The position numbers and the translations under genes are program-made. DNA of 64,000 nucleotides from Micromonospora inositola (GTDB lineage: Bacteria > Actinomycetota > Actinomycetes > Mycobacteriales > Micromonosporaceae): NCBI RefSeq assembly GCF_900090285.1, contig NZ_LT607754.1:2666001-2730000 (forward strand), written 5' to 3'. Below the pieces are notes generated by a model, which saw only the letters and a list, made by a program, of their open reading frames with translations, searched no databases and was not told the origin of the DNA. Positions 1 through 8,968 of this stretch are shown here, in pieces (position 1 is the first letter of the stretch; each line of letters opens with the position of its first letter).

Positions 1-348
1 AACGTCGCCCACGGGCAGGCGCACATCAAGAGCACCTTCAACAACACCATCGTGTCGATCACGGACCCGACCGGTGCGGTCATCTCCTGGGCCTCCGCCG
101 GCCAGGTCGGCTTCAAGGGCTCGCGCAAGTCGACCCCGTTCGCCGCGCAGCTGGCCGCCGAGGCCGCCGCGCGTCGGGCGATGGATCACGGCATGCGCAA
201 GGTCGACGTGTTCGTCAAGGGCCCCGGCTCCGGCCGGGAGACCGCCATCCGTTCGCTGCAGGCCGTCGGGCTGGAGGTCGGGCAGATCTCCGACGTCACC
301 CCGCAGCCGCACAACGGGTGCCGTCCGCCGAAGCGTCGCCGGGTCTGA
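1..348 (+). CDS. rpsK: 30S ribosomal protein S11 (5' partial)
   Basis: Reading frame 1 is open from the first base and ends in TGA at 346-348. The visible ~115 residues begin [16 protein letters not shown] and end in the basic tail PKRRRV, both typical of bacterial S11. S11 sits on the platform of the 30S subunit and contacts the 3' end of 16S rRNA. The start codon lies upstream of the window, so only the first few residues are missing. It is followed 13 bases later by rpsD, the usual order of the actinobacterial alpha operon. Confidence 0.97.
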   Translation, partial: NVAHGQAHIKSTFNNTIVSITDPTGAVISWASAGQVGFKGSRKSTPFAAQLAAEAAARRAMDHGMRKVDVFVKGPGSGRETAIRSLQAVGLEVGQISDVTPQPHNGCRPPKRRRV

Positions 349-361
349 GAGGTAGAGAGAG

Positions 362-988
362 ATGGCTCGTTACACCGGTGCTGACTGCCGCCGTTGCCGG
401 CGGGAGAAGATGAAGCTGTTCCTCAAGGGCAGCAAGTGCGATGGTCCGAAGTGCCCGTTCGAGTCCCGGCCGTTCCCGCCCGGACAGCACGGCCGCGGCC
501 GCACCAAGGAGACGGAGTACCTGCTCCAGCTCCGTGAGAAGCAGAAGGCCCGCCGCGTCTACGGCGTGCTGGAGAAGCAGTTCCGCGGTTACTACGAGGA
601 GGCCGTGGGCAAGCAGGCCAAGACCGGTGAGGTCCTCCTGCAGATCCTCGAGTCGCGGCTGGACAACGTGGTCTACCGGGCCGGCTTCGCCACCTCCCGG
701 GACATGGCCCGCCAGCTGGTCAAGCACGGCCACTTCACCGTGAACGGCAAGAAGGTCGACATCCCGTCGTACCGCGTCAAGGAGCACGACATCATCGAGG
801 TCCGGGGCAAGAGCAAGGAGCTCACCCCGTTCATCGTGGCGCAGGCTCAGGCCGGCTCCAAGAGCGTTCCGGCGTGGCTCGAGGCCATCCCCAGCCAGAT
901 GAAGGTTCTCGTGCACTCGCTCCCGGCCCGCCAGGTGATCGACACCCAGGTCCAGGAGCAGCTGATCGTCGAGCTCTACTCCAAGTAA
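362..988 (+). CDS. rpsD: 30S ribosomal protein S4
   Basis: A complete 208-aa S4. This protein nucleates 30S assembly on 16S rRNA and in many bacteria is the translational repressor of its operon. Cysteines 9, 12, 26 and 31 form a CxxC...CxxxxC cluster, so this is the zinc-binding (C+) form. The S4 RNA-binding domain follows at roughly residues 95-160 (SRLDNVVYRAGF region). The start ATG at 362 is preceded by a purine-rich GAGGTAGAGAG Shine-Dalgarno region. A strong hairpin lies between it and rpoA. Confidence 0.98.
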   Translation: MARYTGADCRRCRREKMKLFLKGSKCDGPKCPFESRPFPPGQHGRGRTKETEYLLQLREKQKARRVYGVLEKQFRGYYEEAVGKQAKTGEVLLQILESRLDNVVYRAGFATSRDMARQLVKHGHFTVNGKKVDIPSYRVKEHDIIEVRGKSKELTPFIVAQAQAGSKSVPAWLEAIPSQMKVLVHSLPARQVIDTQVQEQLIVELYSK

Positions 989-998
989 GGGCTCGTTG

Positions 999-1029
999 CG
1001 GTGGCCCGCCCCCGGTGGGCGGGCCACCG
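999..1029 (+). terminator. Hairpin between rpsD and rpoA
   Basis: A perfect 13-bp inverted repeat (arms 999-1011 and 1017-1029) with a 5-base loop, built from GGTGGCCCGCCC and its complement. No T-tract follows. It lies inside the alpha operon, so it is more likely a partial terminator or attenuator than an operon end. Confidence 0.6.
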
Positions 1030-1085
1030 GAACAGTTTGTGTCGTGGGCGTCATATAGCGGGCGTCCCGGAAGAGAAGAGAAGAA

Positions 1086-2108
1086 ATGCTCATCAGCCAG
1101 CGACCGTCTCTCTCCGAAGAGTCGATCAACGAGACCCGCTCCCGGTTCACCATCGAGCCGCTGGAGCCGGGCTTCGGCTACACCCTGGGCAACTCGCTGC
1201 GTCGTACGCTGCTGTCGTCCATCCCGGGCGCGGCGGTCACCTCGATCAAGATCGACGGTGTGCTGCACGAGTTCACCACGATCCCCGGTGTCAAGGAGGA
1301 CGTGGTCGAGCTCGTCATGAACATCAAGGAGCTCTGCGTCAGCTCCGAGCACGACGAGCCGGTCAGCATGTACCTGCGCAAGCAGGGCCCGGGCGACGTG
1401 ACCGCCGGTGACATCCAGCCCCCGGCCGGTGTCTCGGTGCACAACCCGGACCTGAAGCTCGCCACCCTGAACGGCAAGGGCCGGCTCGACATGGAGCTGA
1501 CCGTCGAGCGGGGCCGGGGCTACGTCACGGCCGCGCAGAACAAGCAGGCCGGCGCCGAGATCGGCCGGATCCCGGTCGACTCGATCTACTCGCCGGTGCT
1601 CAAGGTGACGTACCGCGTCGAGGCGACCCGCGTCGAGCAGCGGACCGACTTCGACCGGCTGATCATCGATGTCGAGACCAAGCCGTCGATGGGCCCGCGT
1701 ACCGCGCTGGCCTCGGCCGGCTCGACGCTGGTGGAGCTCTTCGGGCTGGCCCGGGAGCTGGACGAGACCGCCGAGGGCATCGACATCGGGCCGTCCCCGC
1801 AGGACGCCCAGCTGGCGGCGGACCTGGCTCTGCCGATCGAGGAGCTGGACCTCACCGTCCGCTCCTACAACTGCCTCAAGCGCGAGGGCATCAACTCCGT
1901 TGGTGAGCTCATCGGGCGTACCGAGGCCGACCTCCTCGACATCCGGAATTTCGGTCAGAAGTCGATCGACGAGGTCAAGATGAAGCTCGCCGGGATGGGT
2001 CTCGGGCTGAAGGACTCGGCTCCGAACTTCGACCCGGCGCACGTCGTGGACGCCTTCGGCGAGGCCGACTACGACACCGACGACTACCGCGAGACCGAGC
2101 AGCTCTAG
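1086..2108 (+). CDS. rpoA: DNA-directed RNA polymerase subunit alpha
   Basis: A 340-aa alpha subunit, which dimerises to start RNA polymerase assembly and contacts activators and UP elements. The N-terminal dimerisation domain (about residues 10-230) contains the conserved [20 protein letters not shown]. The C-terminal domain (about 255-315) carries [15 protein letters not shown] and the helix-hairpin-helix segment [14 protein letters not shown]. An acidic tail rich in D, Y and E ends the protein. A purine-rich AGAAGAGAAGAA precedes ATG 1086. The 97-base gap from rpsD with its hairpin could allow separate control of rpoA; no convincing internal promoter was found. Confidence 0.98.
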   Translation: MLISQRPSLSEESINETRSRFTIEPLEPGFGYTLGNSLRRTLLSSIPGAAVTSIKIDGVLHEFTTIPGVKEDVVELVMNIKELCVSSEHDEPVSMYLRKQGPGDVTAGDIQPPAGVSVHNPDLKLATLNGKGRLDMELTVERGRGYVTAAQNKQAGAEIGRIPVDSIYSPVLKVTYRVEATRVEQRTDFDRLIIDVETKPSMGPRTALASAGSTLVELFGLARELDETAEGIDIGPSPQDAQLAADLALPIEELDLTVRSYNCLKREGINSVGELIGRTEADLLDIRNFGQKSIDEVKMKLAGMGLGLKDSAPNFDPAHVVDAFGEADYDTDDYRETEQL

Positions 2109-2142
2109 TCCGCGCTGCCGCCACACCTGAGGAGCACCAAGC

Positions 2143-2700
2143 ATGCCCACGCCCACCAAGGGCCCCCGCCTCGGCGGCAGCCCCGCTCACGAGCGGCTGA
2201 TGCTGGCCAACCTGGCCACCGCGCTGTTCCAGCACGGCAAGATCCAGACCACCGAGACGAAGGCCCGGCGGCTGCGTCCGCTGGCCGAGCAGCTCATCAC
2301 CAAGGCCAAGCGCGGCGACCTCGCCGCGCGGCGGCGGGTGCTGGGCGTCGTCAAGGACAAGGACGTGGTCTACGCCCTGTTCGACCAGATCGCGCCCCGG
2401 TACGCCAACCGCAACGGTGGCTACACCCGGATCGTGAAGACCGGTCCGCGCAAGGGTGACGCCGCTCCGATGGCGATCATCGAGCTCGTCGAGGAGCTGC
2501 AGGTCGCCGAGCCGAAGGCGAACAAGAAGACCGCCGCCCGCAAGGCCGCCCAGCAGGACAAGGTCGAGGCCCTCGCCCCGGCCGAGGAGACCCCGGCGTC
2601 GGCCCCGGCCGACCAGGACTCCGAGCCGCCGATCTCGGCCGCTGGCGACACGGCCCAGGCGCGCGAGGACGACGACGAGGCCAACGAGACCAAGGCCTGA
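2143..2700 (+). CDS. rplQ: 50S ribosomal protein L17
   Basis: A 185-aa L17. Residues 1-116 are the conserved L17 fold near the exit of the peptide tunnel, beginning [20 protein letters not shown]. The remainder is a long low-complexity tail of Ala, Glu, Pro and Lys. Such extensions are common in actinobacterial L17 and are probably disordered. The RBS is GAGGAG upstream of ATG 2143. This is the last ribosomal gene of the operon and is followed by a strong terminator-like hairpin. Confidence 0.97.
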   Translation: MPTPTKGPRLGGSPAHERLMLANLATALFQHGKIQTTETKARRLRPLAEQLITKAKRGDLAARRRVLGVVKDKDVVYALFDQIAPRYANRNGGYTRIVKTGPRKGDAAPMAIIELVEELQVAEPKANKKTAARKAAQQDKVEALAPAEETPASAPADQDSEPPISAAGDTAQAREDDDEANETKA

Positions 2701-2712
2701 GCAGAGGCACCA

Positions 2713-2755
2713 CCGTCGGGCCCGGCACCCCTGCGTGGGGTGCCGGGCCCGACGG
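2713..2755 (+). terminator. Strong hairpin after rplQ
   Basis: A perfect 19-bp inverted repeat (arms 2713-2731 and 2737-2755) with a 5-base loop. There is no U-tract, as is usual for actinobacterial terminators. It separates the ribosomal operon from truA, which starts only 20 bases later, so it may act as partial read-through control rather than a complete stop. Confidence 0.8.
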
Positions 2756-2774
2756 CGTCAACGGGAGGTACGAG

Positions 2775-3608
2775 GTGGACGAGCGGACCCGGCTGCGGCT
2801 GGACGTCTCGTACGACGGCACCGACTTCTCCGGCTGGGCCGCCCAGCCGACCCGGCGCACCGTCGCCGGGGTGCTCGTCGAGACGCTGGACCTGGTGCTC
2901 GGTGCGGGCACCGCGACCGGGCTGACCGTGGCCGGCCGGACCGACGCCGGCGTGCACGCCACCGGGCAGGTCTGCCACCTCGACCTGCCCACCGCCGTGT
3001 GGCGGGAGCACGAGGTCCGGCTGCTGCGCCGGCTGGCCCGGCTGCTCCCCACCGACGTTCGGGTCTGGGCGATGACCGAGGTTCCGGCCGACTTCGACGC
3101 CCGCTTCTCGGCGACCTTCCGTCGCTACGAGTACCGGGTCACCGACGCCCCCTGGGGTGCCGAGCCGCTGCGCCGCCGCGACACCCTGGCCTGGCCCAAG
3201 CCGTTGGACCTGGCCGCGTTGAACGCCGCCGCGGCCGGCCTCGTCGGGGAGCACGACTTCGCCGCGTACTGCCGGCGGAAGGAGAACGCCACCACGCTGC
3301 GCGAGGTGACCCGGCTGGACTGGCGGCGCGACCCGGACGGCATCCTGGTCGCCACGGTGCAGGCCGACGCGTTCTGCCAGGCGATGGTGCGCAGCCTGGT
3401 CGGCGCGATGCTGGTGGCCGGGGACGGCCGCCGGCCGGTCGGGTGGCCGGCGAGCCTGCTCACCCGCCGGGAACGCTCCAGCGAGGTCACCGTGGCGGCG
3501 GCCCACGGGCTGACCCTGGTCGCGGTCGGCTACCCGGACGATCCGGCCGGGTACGCCCGCCGCGCCGACCTGACCCGCCGGCTCCGGGTGCCGGTGGTCG
3601 AGGGCTGA
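2775..3608 (+). CDS. truA: tRNA pseudouridine(38-40) synthase TruA
   Basis: A 277-aa TruA, which converts uridines 38-40 of the tRNA anticodon arm to pseudouridine. The catalytic aspartate is D57 in AGRTDAGVHATGQV. The N-terminal YDGTDFSGWAAQP and C-terminal FCQAMVRSLVG motifs fit the family. The GTG start at 2775 has a GGGAGGT Shine-Dalgarno 6-12 bases upstream. truA directly follows rplQ in many Actinobacteria, which supports both the identity and the likely co-transcription. Confidence 0.96.
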   Translation: MDERTRLRLDVSYDGTDFSGWAAQPTRRTVAGVLVETLDLVLGAGTATGLTVAGRTDAGVHATGQVCHLDLPTAVWREHEVRLLRRLARLLPTDVRVWAMTEVPADFDARFSATFRRYEYRVTDAPWGAEPLRRRDTLAWPKPLDLAALNAAAAGLVGEHDFAAYCRRKENATTLREVTRLDWRRDPDGILVATVQADAFCQAMVRSLVGAMLVAGDGRRPVGWPASLLTRRERSSEVTVAAAHGLTLVAVGYPDDPAGYARRADLTRRLRVPVVEG

Positions 3609-3612
3609 CCCC

Positions 3613-3633
3613 GCCCGCCATGCAACGGCGGGC
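3613..3633. terminator. Hairpin between convergent genes
   Basis: A 7-bp inverted repeat (GCCCGCC/GGCGGGC) with a 7-base loop lies between the convergent ends of truA and the next gene. It is a modest bidirectional terminator candidate. Confidence 0.4.
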
Positions 3634-3647
3634 CGCCGTGTCGCCGG

Positions 3648-4817
3648 TCAGTTGGCGGGCGGCTCCTGGCCGTCGCGGGTGCCCTCCTGGCCGGCGGTGC
3701 CGTCCGTCGGGGCGTCGGTGGGCTGGCTGGCCACGCCGGCGTTCGCCCGCCGCTCCAACACCCCGCGGTTGAGGTACACCTCGATCATGTCGTACAGGAT
3801 CTCGCGGACCTTGGCGTCGCTGGCGGTGATCCGTTCTCCGTCGGCCCGGGTCACCACGCAGTACGCGAGGTAGTGGCCGCGTACCTGCCAGCCGACCCGG
3901 GCGGCGGCGCTCGCCACGGCCTCGGTGTCGTTCCCGGCGGCCATGCCCCGGAGGCGGCCCTGCCGCTCGTCGAGCAACTGCCGCATCCGGTCCCGAGCCC
4001 GCTGGGCGCTGGCCAGGTCGGTCAGGTTGAACAGCCCGGCGGTGAGCAGGTGGGCGCCGTCCGGGGAGCGGAGGGTGGCCCGGACCACCTGGTTGCAGCC
4101 GAGCCGGACCAGCAGGTCGGCGACCTCGCCGGTCGCCGCGACCGCGCAGCTGCCGCTGGAGTGGGTCTTGAGCACCGGGTAGGCCGGCTGGCCGTCGGTG
4201 ACCACCAGCGCCTTGCCGGGGAAGACCTCCCTGACGGTCAGCGCCAGTTGGTCGGTGTCCCGGGAGTTGAGGTCGGCCCCGTCGTCCGGCGCGGCCGACT
4301 GCTCCACCACCGGCTGGTCGGTCGGCGCGGCGCCCTGCGGCGTGGTGGTCCGGTCCTGGAGCAGGGCGGCGGCGGCCAGCCCGCAGAGGGCGAGCAGCAC
4401 CAGGACGGCCGCGCCGCCGATCAGCACCTGCCAGGTCCGGCCGCCCCCGCCGGTGCGGTCGGCGCGACGGGACCGGGGCAGGTCCAGCAGCTCGCTGGTG
4501 CCGTGGGCCTCGGTCGGAGGCGTCGCCGTGGGGATGCCGGACGTCGTCGCCGAAGGCTGCGACAGGCCGGCGGGCACGGGTTGTGGCCCCGGAACGGTGG
4601 CCCGGGGTGGGGCCGGGTCGACCGCGGGTCGGGTCGGGCTCGCGTCGGCAGCCACCGGCCGGGCCGGCCGGGCCGGTGACGGCAGCGACGGGGTCGGGAA
4701 GCGGGACGGCGAGGGCCCGGCGGGCGGAGGCGCACCGGCGCCGAGCACCGACAGGTCGGACTCGGGCTCCGGGTACTCCAGGAAGGCGTCCTCATCGGAC
4801 TCGTACCGATACACCAT
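3648..4817 (-). CDS. Pro-rich single-pass membrane protein of unknown function
   Basis: I do not recognise a family. The 389-aa product has an acidic start (MVYRYESDEDAF) and a Pro/Ala/Ser-rich cytoplasmic stretch to about residue 128. One transmembrane helix spans about 129-152, and a soluble domain of about 235 residues, presumably outside the cell, follows. It has no lipobox or cleavable signal peptide, so a type II (N-in) anchor is likely. The outer domain contains scattered cysteines (HSSGSCAVAA, LGCNQV, YLAYCVV) that could pair. The start is supported by a TAGTGT -10 six bases before the ATG, suggesting a leaderless mRNA. It is divergent from the methyltransferase gene. Confidence 0.8.
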   Translation of the reverse strand: MVYRYESDEDAFLEYPEPESDLSVLGAGAPPPAGPSPSRFPTPSLPSPARPARPVAADASPTRPAVDPAPPRATVPGPQPVPAGLSQPSATTSGIPTATPPTEAHGTSELLDLPRSRRADRTGGGGRTWQVLIGGAAVLVLLALCGLAAAALLQDRTTTPQGAAPTDQPVVEQSAAPDDGADLNSRDTDQLALTVREVFPGKALVVTDGQPAYPVLKTHSSGSCAVAATGEVADLLVRLGCNQVVRATLRSPDGAHLLTAGLFNLTDLASAQRARDRMRQLLDERQGRLRGMAAGNDTEAVASAAARVGWQVRGHYLAYCVVTRADGERITASDAKVREILYDMIEVYLNRGVLERRANAGVASQPTDAPTDGTAGQEGTRDGQEPPAN

Positions 4818-4823
4818 GTGGCC

Positions 4824-4829
4824 ACACTA
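4824..4829 (-). promoter_or_regulatory. Leaderless -10 for the membrane protein gene
   Basis: On the minus strand, TAGTGT is followed by 6 bases and then the ATG at 4817. No clear -35 was found. Confidence 0.5.
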
Positions 4830-4943
4830 GGGCCGATTGTCCCTTTAGGGGGTAATATTGGGAAATTCCAGCGGAGGTGGCGTGGCGTGCTGTCCGAGAC
4901 GCCGTCCACGGACCCTCGCCGGGCCGGTGCGACAATGCGGGAC

Positions 4944-5549
4944 GTGACCGGCGACCACTACTTCACCGCTGAACCCACGACCGCGGCCCAACCGCGCGAG
5001 GTCGAGTTCTCCGCCGCTGGGCGCGACTTCAACCTCACCTCGGCCGGCGGCGTCTTCTCCGCCGACCGCCTCGACCCCGGCACCGCAGTGCTGCTGCGCA
5101 AGGCGGAGCTGCCGTCGCCCGGCGAGACCGGGCCGCTGCTCGATCTGGGATGCGGATTCGGCCCGATCACCTGCGTGCTCGCCACCTGCGCCCCGGGCGC
5201 CACCGTCTGGGCGGTCGACGTCAACGAGCGGGCCCGCGCCCTCACCGCCGCCAACGCCGCGCGGGTCGGCGCGGCCGACCGGGTGCGGGTGGCGGCCCCG
5301 GACGACGTTCCGGCGGACCTCGCCTTCGCCGAGCTCTGGTCCAACCCGCCGATCCGGATCGGCAAGGCCGAGCTGCACGAGCTGCTGCGCCGCTGGCTGC
5401 CCCGGCTCGCCCCGGAAGGCGTCGCCTGGCTGGTCGTCGCCCGGCACCTCGGCGGCGACTCGCTGCACCGCTGGCTCGTCGAGCAGGGCTGGCAGGTGGA
5501 ACGGCACGCCAGCCAGAAGGGCTACCGGGTGTTGCGGGTCACCCGGTAA
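4944..5549 (+). CDS. Class I SAM-dependent methyltransferase (RsmC/MTS type)
   Basis: A 201-aa enzyme of the small-methyltransferase (MTS/RsmC-like) family, which usually makes N2-methylguanine in rRNA. The SAM-binding motif LLDLGCGFGP is at about residues 65-74 and the catalytic NPPIR motif at about 134-138. The exact substrate cannot be read from sequence. The start is uncertain: ATG 4935 is in frame, but GTG 4944 gives MTGDHYFTAE and sits 7 bases after a GACAAT -10, matching the leaderless layout of its neighbours. The next gene, an ABC-F ATPase, follows 40 bases later and is probably co-transcribed. Confidence 0.85.
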   Translation: MTGDHYFTAEPTTAAQPREVEFSAAGRDFNLTSAGGVFSADRLDPGTAVLLRKAELPSPGETGPLLDLGCGFGPITCVLATCAPGATVWAVDVNERARALTAANAARVGAADRVRVAAPDDVPADLAFAELWSNPPIRIGKAELHELLRRWLPRLAPEGVAWLVVARHLGGDSLHRWLVEQGWQVERHASQKGYRVLRVTR

Positions 5550-5589
5550 TCGAGTGTCGCCCACCCGGCCACTCCGGCAGGATGCCGGC

Positions 5590-7269
5590 GTGGGATACGT
5601 GGACGTGGCAGCGGTCGGGCACATCCTGCCCGACGGTCGGGAGCTCTTCTCCGACGTGTCGTTCCGGGTCGGTGAGGGCGCCAAGGTGGCCCTGGTCGGG
5701 CCGAACGGCGCCGGCAAGACGACCCTGCTGCGGATGGTCGCCGGTGACCTGCCGGTGAAGACCGGCGCGGTCGCCCGCTCCGGCGGCCTCGGCGTGATGC
5801 GGCAGTTCATCGGCATGATCGGGGACGACACCACGCTCGCCGACCTGGCGCTGTCGCTCGCCCCGCCGGCGCTGCGCGCCGCCGGCCGCCAGCTCGTCGT
5901 CACCGAGGCGGCCATGCGGGACGCCGAGGTCCGCGGCAAGTACAGCACCGCCGCCGGCAAGGCCCAGCTCGCGTACGCGGACGCGCTCGCGGCCTGGGGC
6001 GAGGTCGGCGGGTACGACGGCGAGGTGCTCTTCGACACCGTCGCCACGATCGTGCTCGACCTGCCCTGGGACTCCGCCCGGGAGCGGCCCGTCCGGACCC
6101 TCTCCGGCGGCCAACAGAAGCGCTTCGCCCTGGAACTGCTGCTCCGCGGCACCGACGAGGTGCTGCTCCTCGACGAGCCGGACAACTTCCTCGACGTGCC
6201 CGGCAAGCGGTGGCTGGAGGCCAGGCTGCGGGAATCCGGCAAGTCGGTGCTCTACGTCTCGCACGACCGGGAGCTGCTGGCCCAGACCGCCGACCGGGTG
6301 GTCGCGGTCGAGGGCGGCAGCGCCTGGGTGCACCCGGGCGGGTTCGCGAGCTGGTACGAGGCGCGGGTGGCCCGGCACGCCCGCCTCGACGAGCTCCGCA
6401 AGCGCTGGGACGAGGAACACCAGAAGCTGCGCGAGCTGGTGCTGATGTACAAGCAGAAGGCCGCGTACAACTCCGACATGGCCTCGCGGTACCAGTCCGC
6501 GCAGACCCGGTTGCGCAAGTTCGAGGAGGCCGGGCCGCCCCCCGTACCGCCCAAGGACCAGGATATCCGGATGCGCCTCACCGGCGGGCGGACCGGCAAG
6601 CGCGCGGTGATCGCCGCGCAGCTTGAGCTCGACGGCCTGACCTACCCCTTCGACCTGGAGATCTGGTACGGCGACCGGGTCGCGGTGCTCGGCGCGAACG
6701 GCACGGGGAAGTCCCACTTCCTCCGGCTGCTCGCCCGGGGCGGCACCGACCCGGAGCCGGCCAACACCCCGGTCGACGGGGCGGGCGCGCTCGCGCCGGT
6801 CACCCACGACGGGGTGGTGCGGCTCGGCGCCCGGGTCCGGCCCGGGCACTTCTCGCAGACCCACGACCGGCCCGAGCTGATGGCGAAGACGCTGGTCGAC
6901 ATCCTGTGGCGGGGCGACGAGCACCGCGCCGGGATGGACCGGCACGCGGCCATGGCCGCGCTCAGCCGGTACGAGCTGGCCGGCCAGGGTGACCAGCGGT
7001 TCGGCACCCTCTCCGGCGGGCAGCAGGCGCGGTTCCTGGTGCTGCTGCTGGAGCTGTCCGGGGCGACCCTGCTGCTGCTCGACGAGCCGACGGACAACCT
7101 CGACCTGGCCTCCGCCGAGGCGTTGGAGGCGGGGCTGACCGCGTTCGAGGGGACCGTGATCGCGGTGACCCACGACCGGTGGTTCACCCGCTCCTTCGAC
7201 CGGTTCGTGCTGTTCCGGGGCGACGGCGAGGTGGTGGAGACGACTGAGCCGGTCTGGGACGTGAAGTGA
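5590..7269 (+). CDS. ABC-F family ATP-binding cassette protein
   Basis: A 559-aa soluble protein with two ATP-binding cassettes and no membrane domain, i.e. the ABC-F class that acts on the ribosome (translation factors or antibiotic protection). Cassette 1 has Walker A GPNGAGKT at residues 37-44, signature LSGGQQKRF and the switch LLLDEPDNFLD. Cassette 2 has GANGTGKS, LSGGQQARF and LLLDEPTDNLD. Between them is a charged linker (about residues 255-340) with many Arg and Lys. The start was set at GTG 5590, which has CAGGA upstream; GTG 5554 is also in frame but has no Shine-Dalgarno. Housekeeping versus resistance function is undecided. Confidence 0.9.
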   Translation: MGYVDVAAVGHILPDGRELFSDVSFRVGEGAKVALVGPNGAGKTTLLRMVAGDLPVKTGAVARSGGLGVMRQFIGMIGDDTTLADLALSLAPPALRAAGRQLVVTEAAMRDAEVRGKYSTAAGKAQLAYADALAAWGEVGGYDGEVLFDTVATIVLDLPWDSARERPVRTLSGGQQKRFALELLLRGTDEVLLLDEPDNFLDVPGKRWLEARLRESGKSVLYVSHDRELLAQTADRVVAVEGGSAWVHPGGFASWYEARVARHARLDELRKRWDEEHQKLRELVLMYKQKAAYNSDMASRYQSAQTRLRKFEEAGPPPVPPKDQDIRMRLTGGRTGKRAVIAAQLELDGLTYPFDLEIWYGDRVAVLGANGTGKSHFLRLLARGGTDPEPANTPVDGAGALAPVTHDGVVRLGARVRPGHFSQTHDRPELMAKTLVDILWRGDEHRAGMDRHAAMAALSRYELAGQGDQRFGTLSGGQQARFLVLLLELSGATLLLLDEPTDNLDLASAEALEAGLTAFEGTVIAVTHDRWFTRSFDRFVLFRGDGEVVETTEPVWDVK

Positions 7270-7273
7270 TCGG

Positions 7274-7299
7274 CGCGGAGTTGGTCGACCGGCTCCGCG
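7274..7299 (+). terminator. Hairpin after the ABC-F gene
   Basis: A 7-bp stem (CGCGGAG/CTCCGCG) with a 12-base loop that itself contains the palindrome GGTCGACC. It starts 4 bases after the stop codon and is a weak terminator candidate. Confidence 0.4.
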
Positions 7300-7550
7300 G
7301 GTGAGCAGCCGCTGCATCCGGGGAGCGAAGTTGGGCGGCAGCGGTCGCGAGGTGATCCCGGCTCTGCCGGAGGATGCTTCGCGGCCGCTACGAAGCTGAT
7401 GTCGTGAACGAATCACCCCTCGTGCCGGGGCGGGGCCGTGGCCGCGACGCCCGAGCCGTCCGGGGTCAGCGGTCCGCCGCCCGTGGGACCGCCGGACCGG
7501 CCCGGGCCGTCCGTCGGCCGGCTGGCCCGACGACCACAACCCGGCGGGCA
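7300..7550. other. Non-coding stretch upstream of the aldo/keto reductase
   Basis: About 250 bases without a supportable gene. Part of it (7320-7440) is slightly less GC-rich than its surroundings. No RNA family or repeat was recognised, apart from the leaderless promoter at its right edge. Confidence 0.4.
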
Positions 7551-7556
7551 TAGGGT
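7551..7556 (+). promoter_or_regulatory. Leaderless -10 for the aldo/keto reductase
   Basis: TAGGGT followed by exactly 7 bases and then GTG 7564. This decides the start against an upstream in-frame ATG at 7438. Confidence 0.55.
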
Positions 7557-7563
7557 GGATCTC

Positions 7564-8517
7564 GTGACTGAGATGACCTACCGCCGGTTGGGCGACTCCG
7601 GGCTCGTGGTGTCCGTGGTCGGCATCGGCTGCAACAACTTCGGCCGCAAGCTCGACCTCGACGGCACCCGGGCGGTGGTGGACGGCGCCCTCGACGCCGG
7701 GATCAACTTCTTCGACACCGCCGACATCTACGGCGAGCCGCAGGGCGGCTCCGAGGAACTGCTCGGCCAGGCGCTCAAGGGCCGCCGGGACGACGTCGTG
7801 GTCGCCACCAAGTTCGGCATGGACATGCACGGCCTCAACGGCCCGGACTTCGGCGCCCGCGGCGCCCGCCGCTACATCGCCCGCGCGGTCGAGGCGTCGC
7901 TGCGCCGGCTCGGCACCGACCACATCGACCTGTACCAGATGCACGAGCCCGACCCCGGCACCCCGATCGACGAGACCCTCGCCGCGCTGGACGACCTGGT
8001 GCGGGCCGGCAAGGTCCGCTACCTCGGCAACTCGAACTTCGCCGGCTGGCAGATCGCCGATGCCGACTGGACCGCCTCCTCCCAGGGGCGGGCCCGCTTC
8101 ATCAGCGCGCAGAACCACTACTCGCTGCTGGAGCGGTCCGTCGAGGCCGAGGTGATCCCCGCGTGCGAACGGTTCGGCCTCGGCATGCTGCCGTTCTTCC
8201 CGCTCGCCAACGGGCTGCTCACCGGCAAGTACAAGCGCGGCGAGGCGCCGCCAGCCGGCAGCCGGCTCTCCGGCGGCGGCCGGTACGCCGAGCGCCTGGC
8301 CGCCGCGGACTGGGACACCATCGAGGCGATCGAGGCGTACGCCGCGGAGCGCGGGATCACCACGCTCCAGGTGGCCATCGGCGGGCTGGCCGCCCGCCCC
8401 GCGGTGACCTCGGTGATCGCCGGCGCCACCACGCCCGAGCAGGTGCGCGCCAACGCCGAGGCGGGCACCTGGCAGCCGACCGACGAGGACCTCGACGCCC
8501 TCGACGCCATCCTCTGA
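7564..8517 (+). CDS. Aldo/keto reductase
   Basis: A 317-aa NAD(P)H-dependent oxidoreductase of the AKR superfamily (TIM barrel). The catalytic residues are visible: Asp51 and Tyr56 in FFDTADIYG, Lys83 in VATKFG, and the His of YQMHEPD. The C-terminal cofactor loop (TSVIAGATTPEQVRANA) is also present. The sequence resembles the YghZ/Tas-like group, whose members reduce varied aldehydes and ketones. The physiological substrate is unknown and the neighbours give no hint. The gene appears monocistronic and is followed by a long non-coding stretch before the thiamine operon. Confidence 0.92.
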   Translation: MTEMTYRRLGDSGLVVSVVGIGCNNFGRKLDLDGTRAVVDGALDAGINFFDTADIYGEPQGGSEELLGQALKGRRDDVVVATKFGMDMHGLNGPDFGARGARRYIARAVEASLRRLGTDHIDLYQMHEPDPGTPIDETLAALDDLVRAGKVRYLGNSNFAGWQIADADWTASSQGRARFISAQNHYSLLERSVEAEVIPACERFGLGMLPFFPLANGLLTGKYKRGEAPPAGSRLSGGGRYAERLAAADWDTIEAIEAYAAERGITTLQVAIGGLAARPAVTSVIAGATTPEQVRANAEAGTWQPTDEDLDALDAIL

Positions 8518-8925
8518 CAGCACCCGCCCGCCACCCTGCCCGGACCACGCCCGGCCGCCCCACCGTGGGCGACCGGCGTGCCGCACGCCGCCCGGGCACT
8601 GCACCGCGCCCGCACCGCGCCGCACCGTGCGTAAGTGCCGTGTCAGGCCGTGCCCGCGCACCTGCACCGGGCCGTGCCCTGAGCGCTGCACCGGGGCGTG
8701 CCCCTTGGGCACGTCGGGGAAGAGCCGTCGCCAAACCGGTCCACGCAGCATCGTCCAGGTGAGCAGTCCGTCGGCGACGGCCCGGCTGCCGCCGAACGGC
8801 AGGAACGACAGCCGTCGGGGAACGCGCGGGCCGCGGGCATCCGGACAGCATGGCGTGAGCGGGCGGTCACCCGCTGCCCCCGACGTCGACATCGGACGGT
8901 CAGTGGGAAAAGCGGACCCCCGCTC
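8518..8925. other. Non-coding stretch before the thiamine operon
   Basis: About 400 bases of very GC-rich sequence. It contains short direct repetitions of CTGCACCG and CCGTGCCC around 8595-8705. Antisense open frames run through it but show no recognisable domain. I see no convincing gene, RNA or mobile element. Confidence 0.4.
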
Positions 8926-8954
8926 TTGGCGGATCCGCCCATCCGTCGTACGGT
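8926..8954 (+). promoter_or_regulatory. Promoter of the thiamine operon
   Basis: TTGGCG (8926-8931), a 17-base spacer and TACGGT (8949-8954) match a vegetative SigA/HrdB-type promoter well. Transcription would start near 8961, just before the riboswitch. Confidence 0.7.
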
Positions 8955-8968
8955 GGGCCGCAAGTGAC

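Noticed and set aside
8560..8920. Remnant gene on the minus strand (segment RRLSFLPFGGSRAVADGLL)
   Set aside because: One short stretch looks protein-like, but no start, Shine-Dalgarno or family match is visible and the rest is repetitive, so it was left as non-coding.
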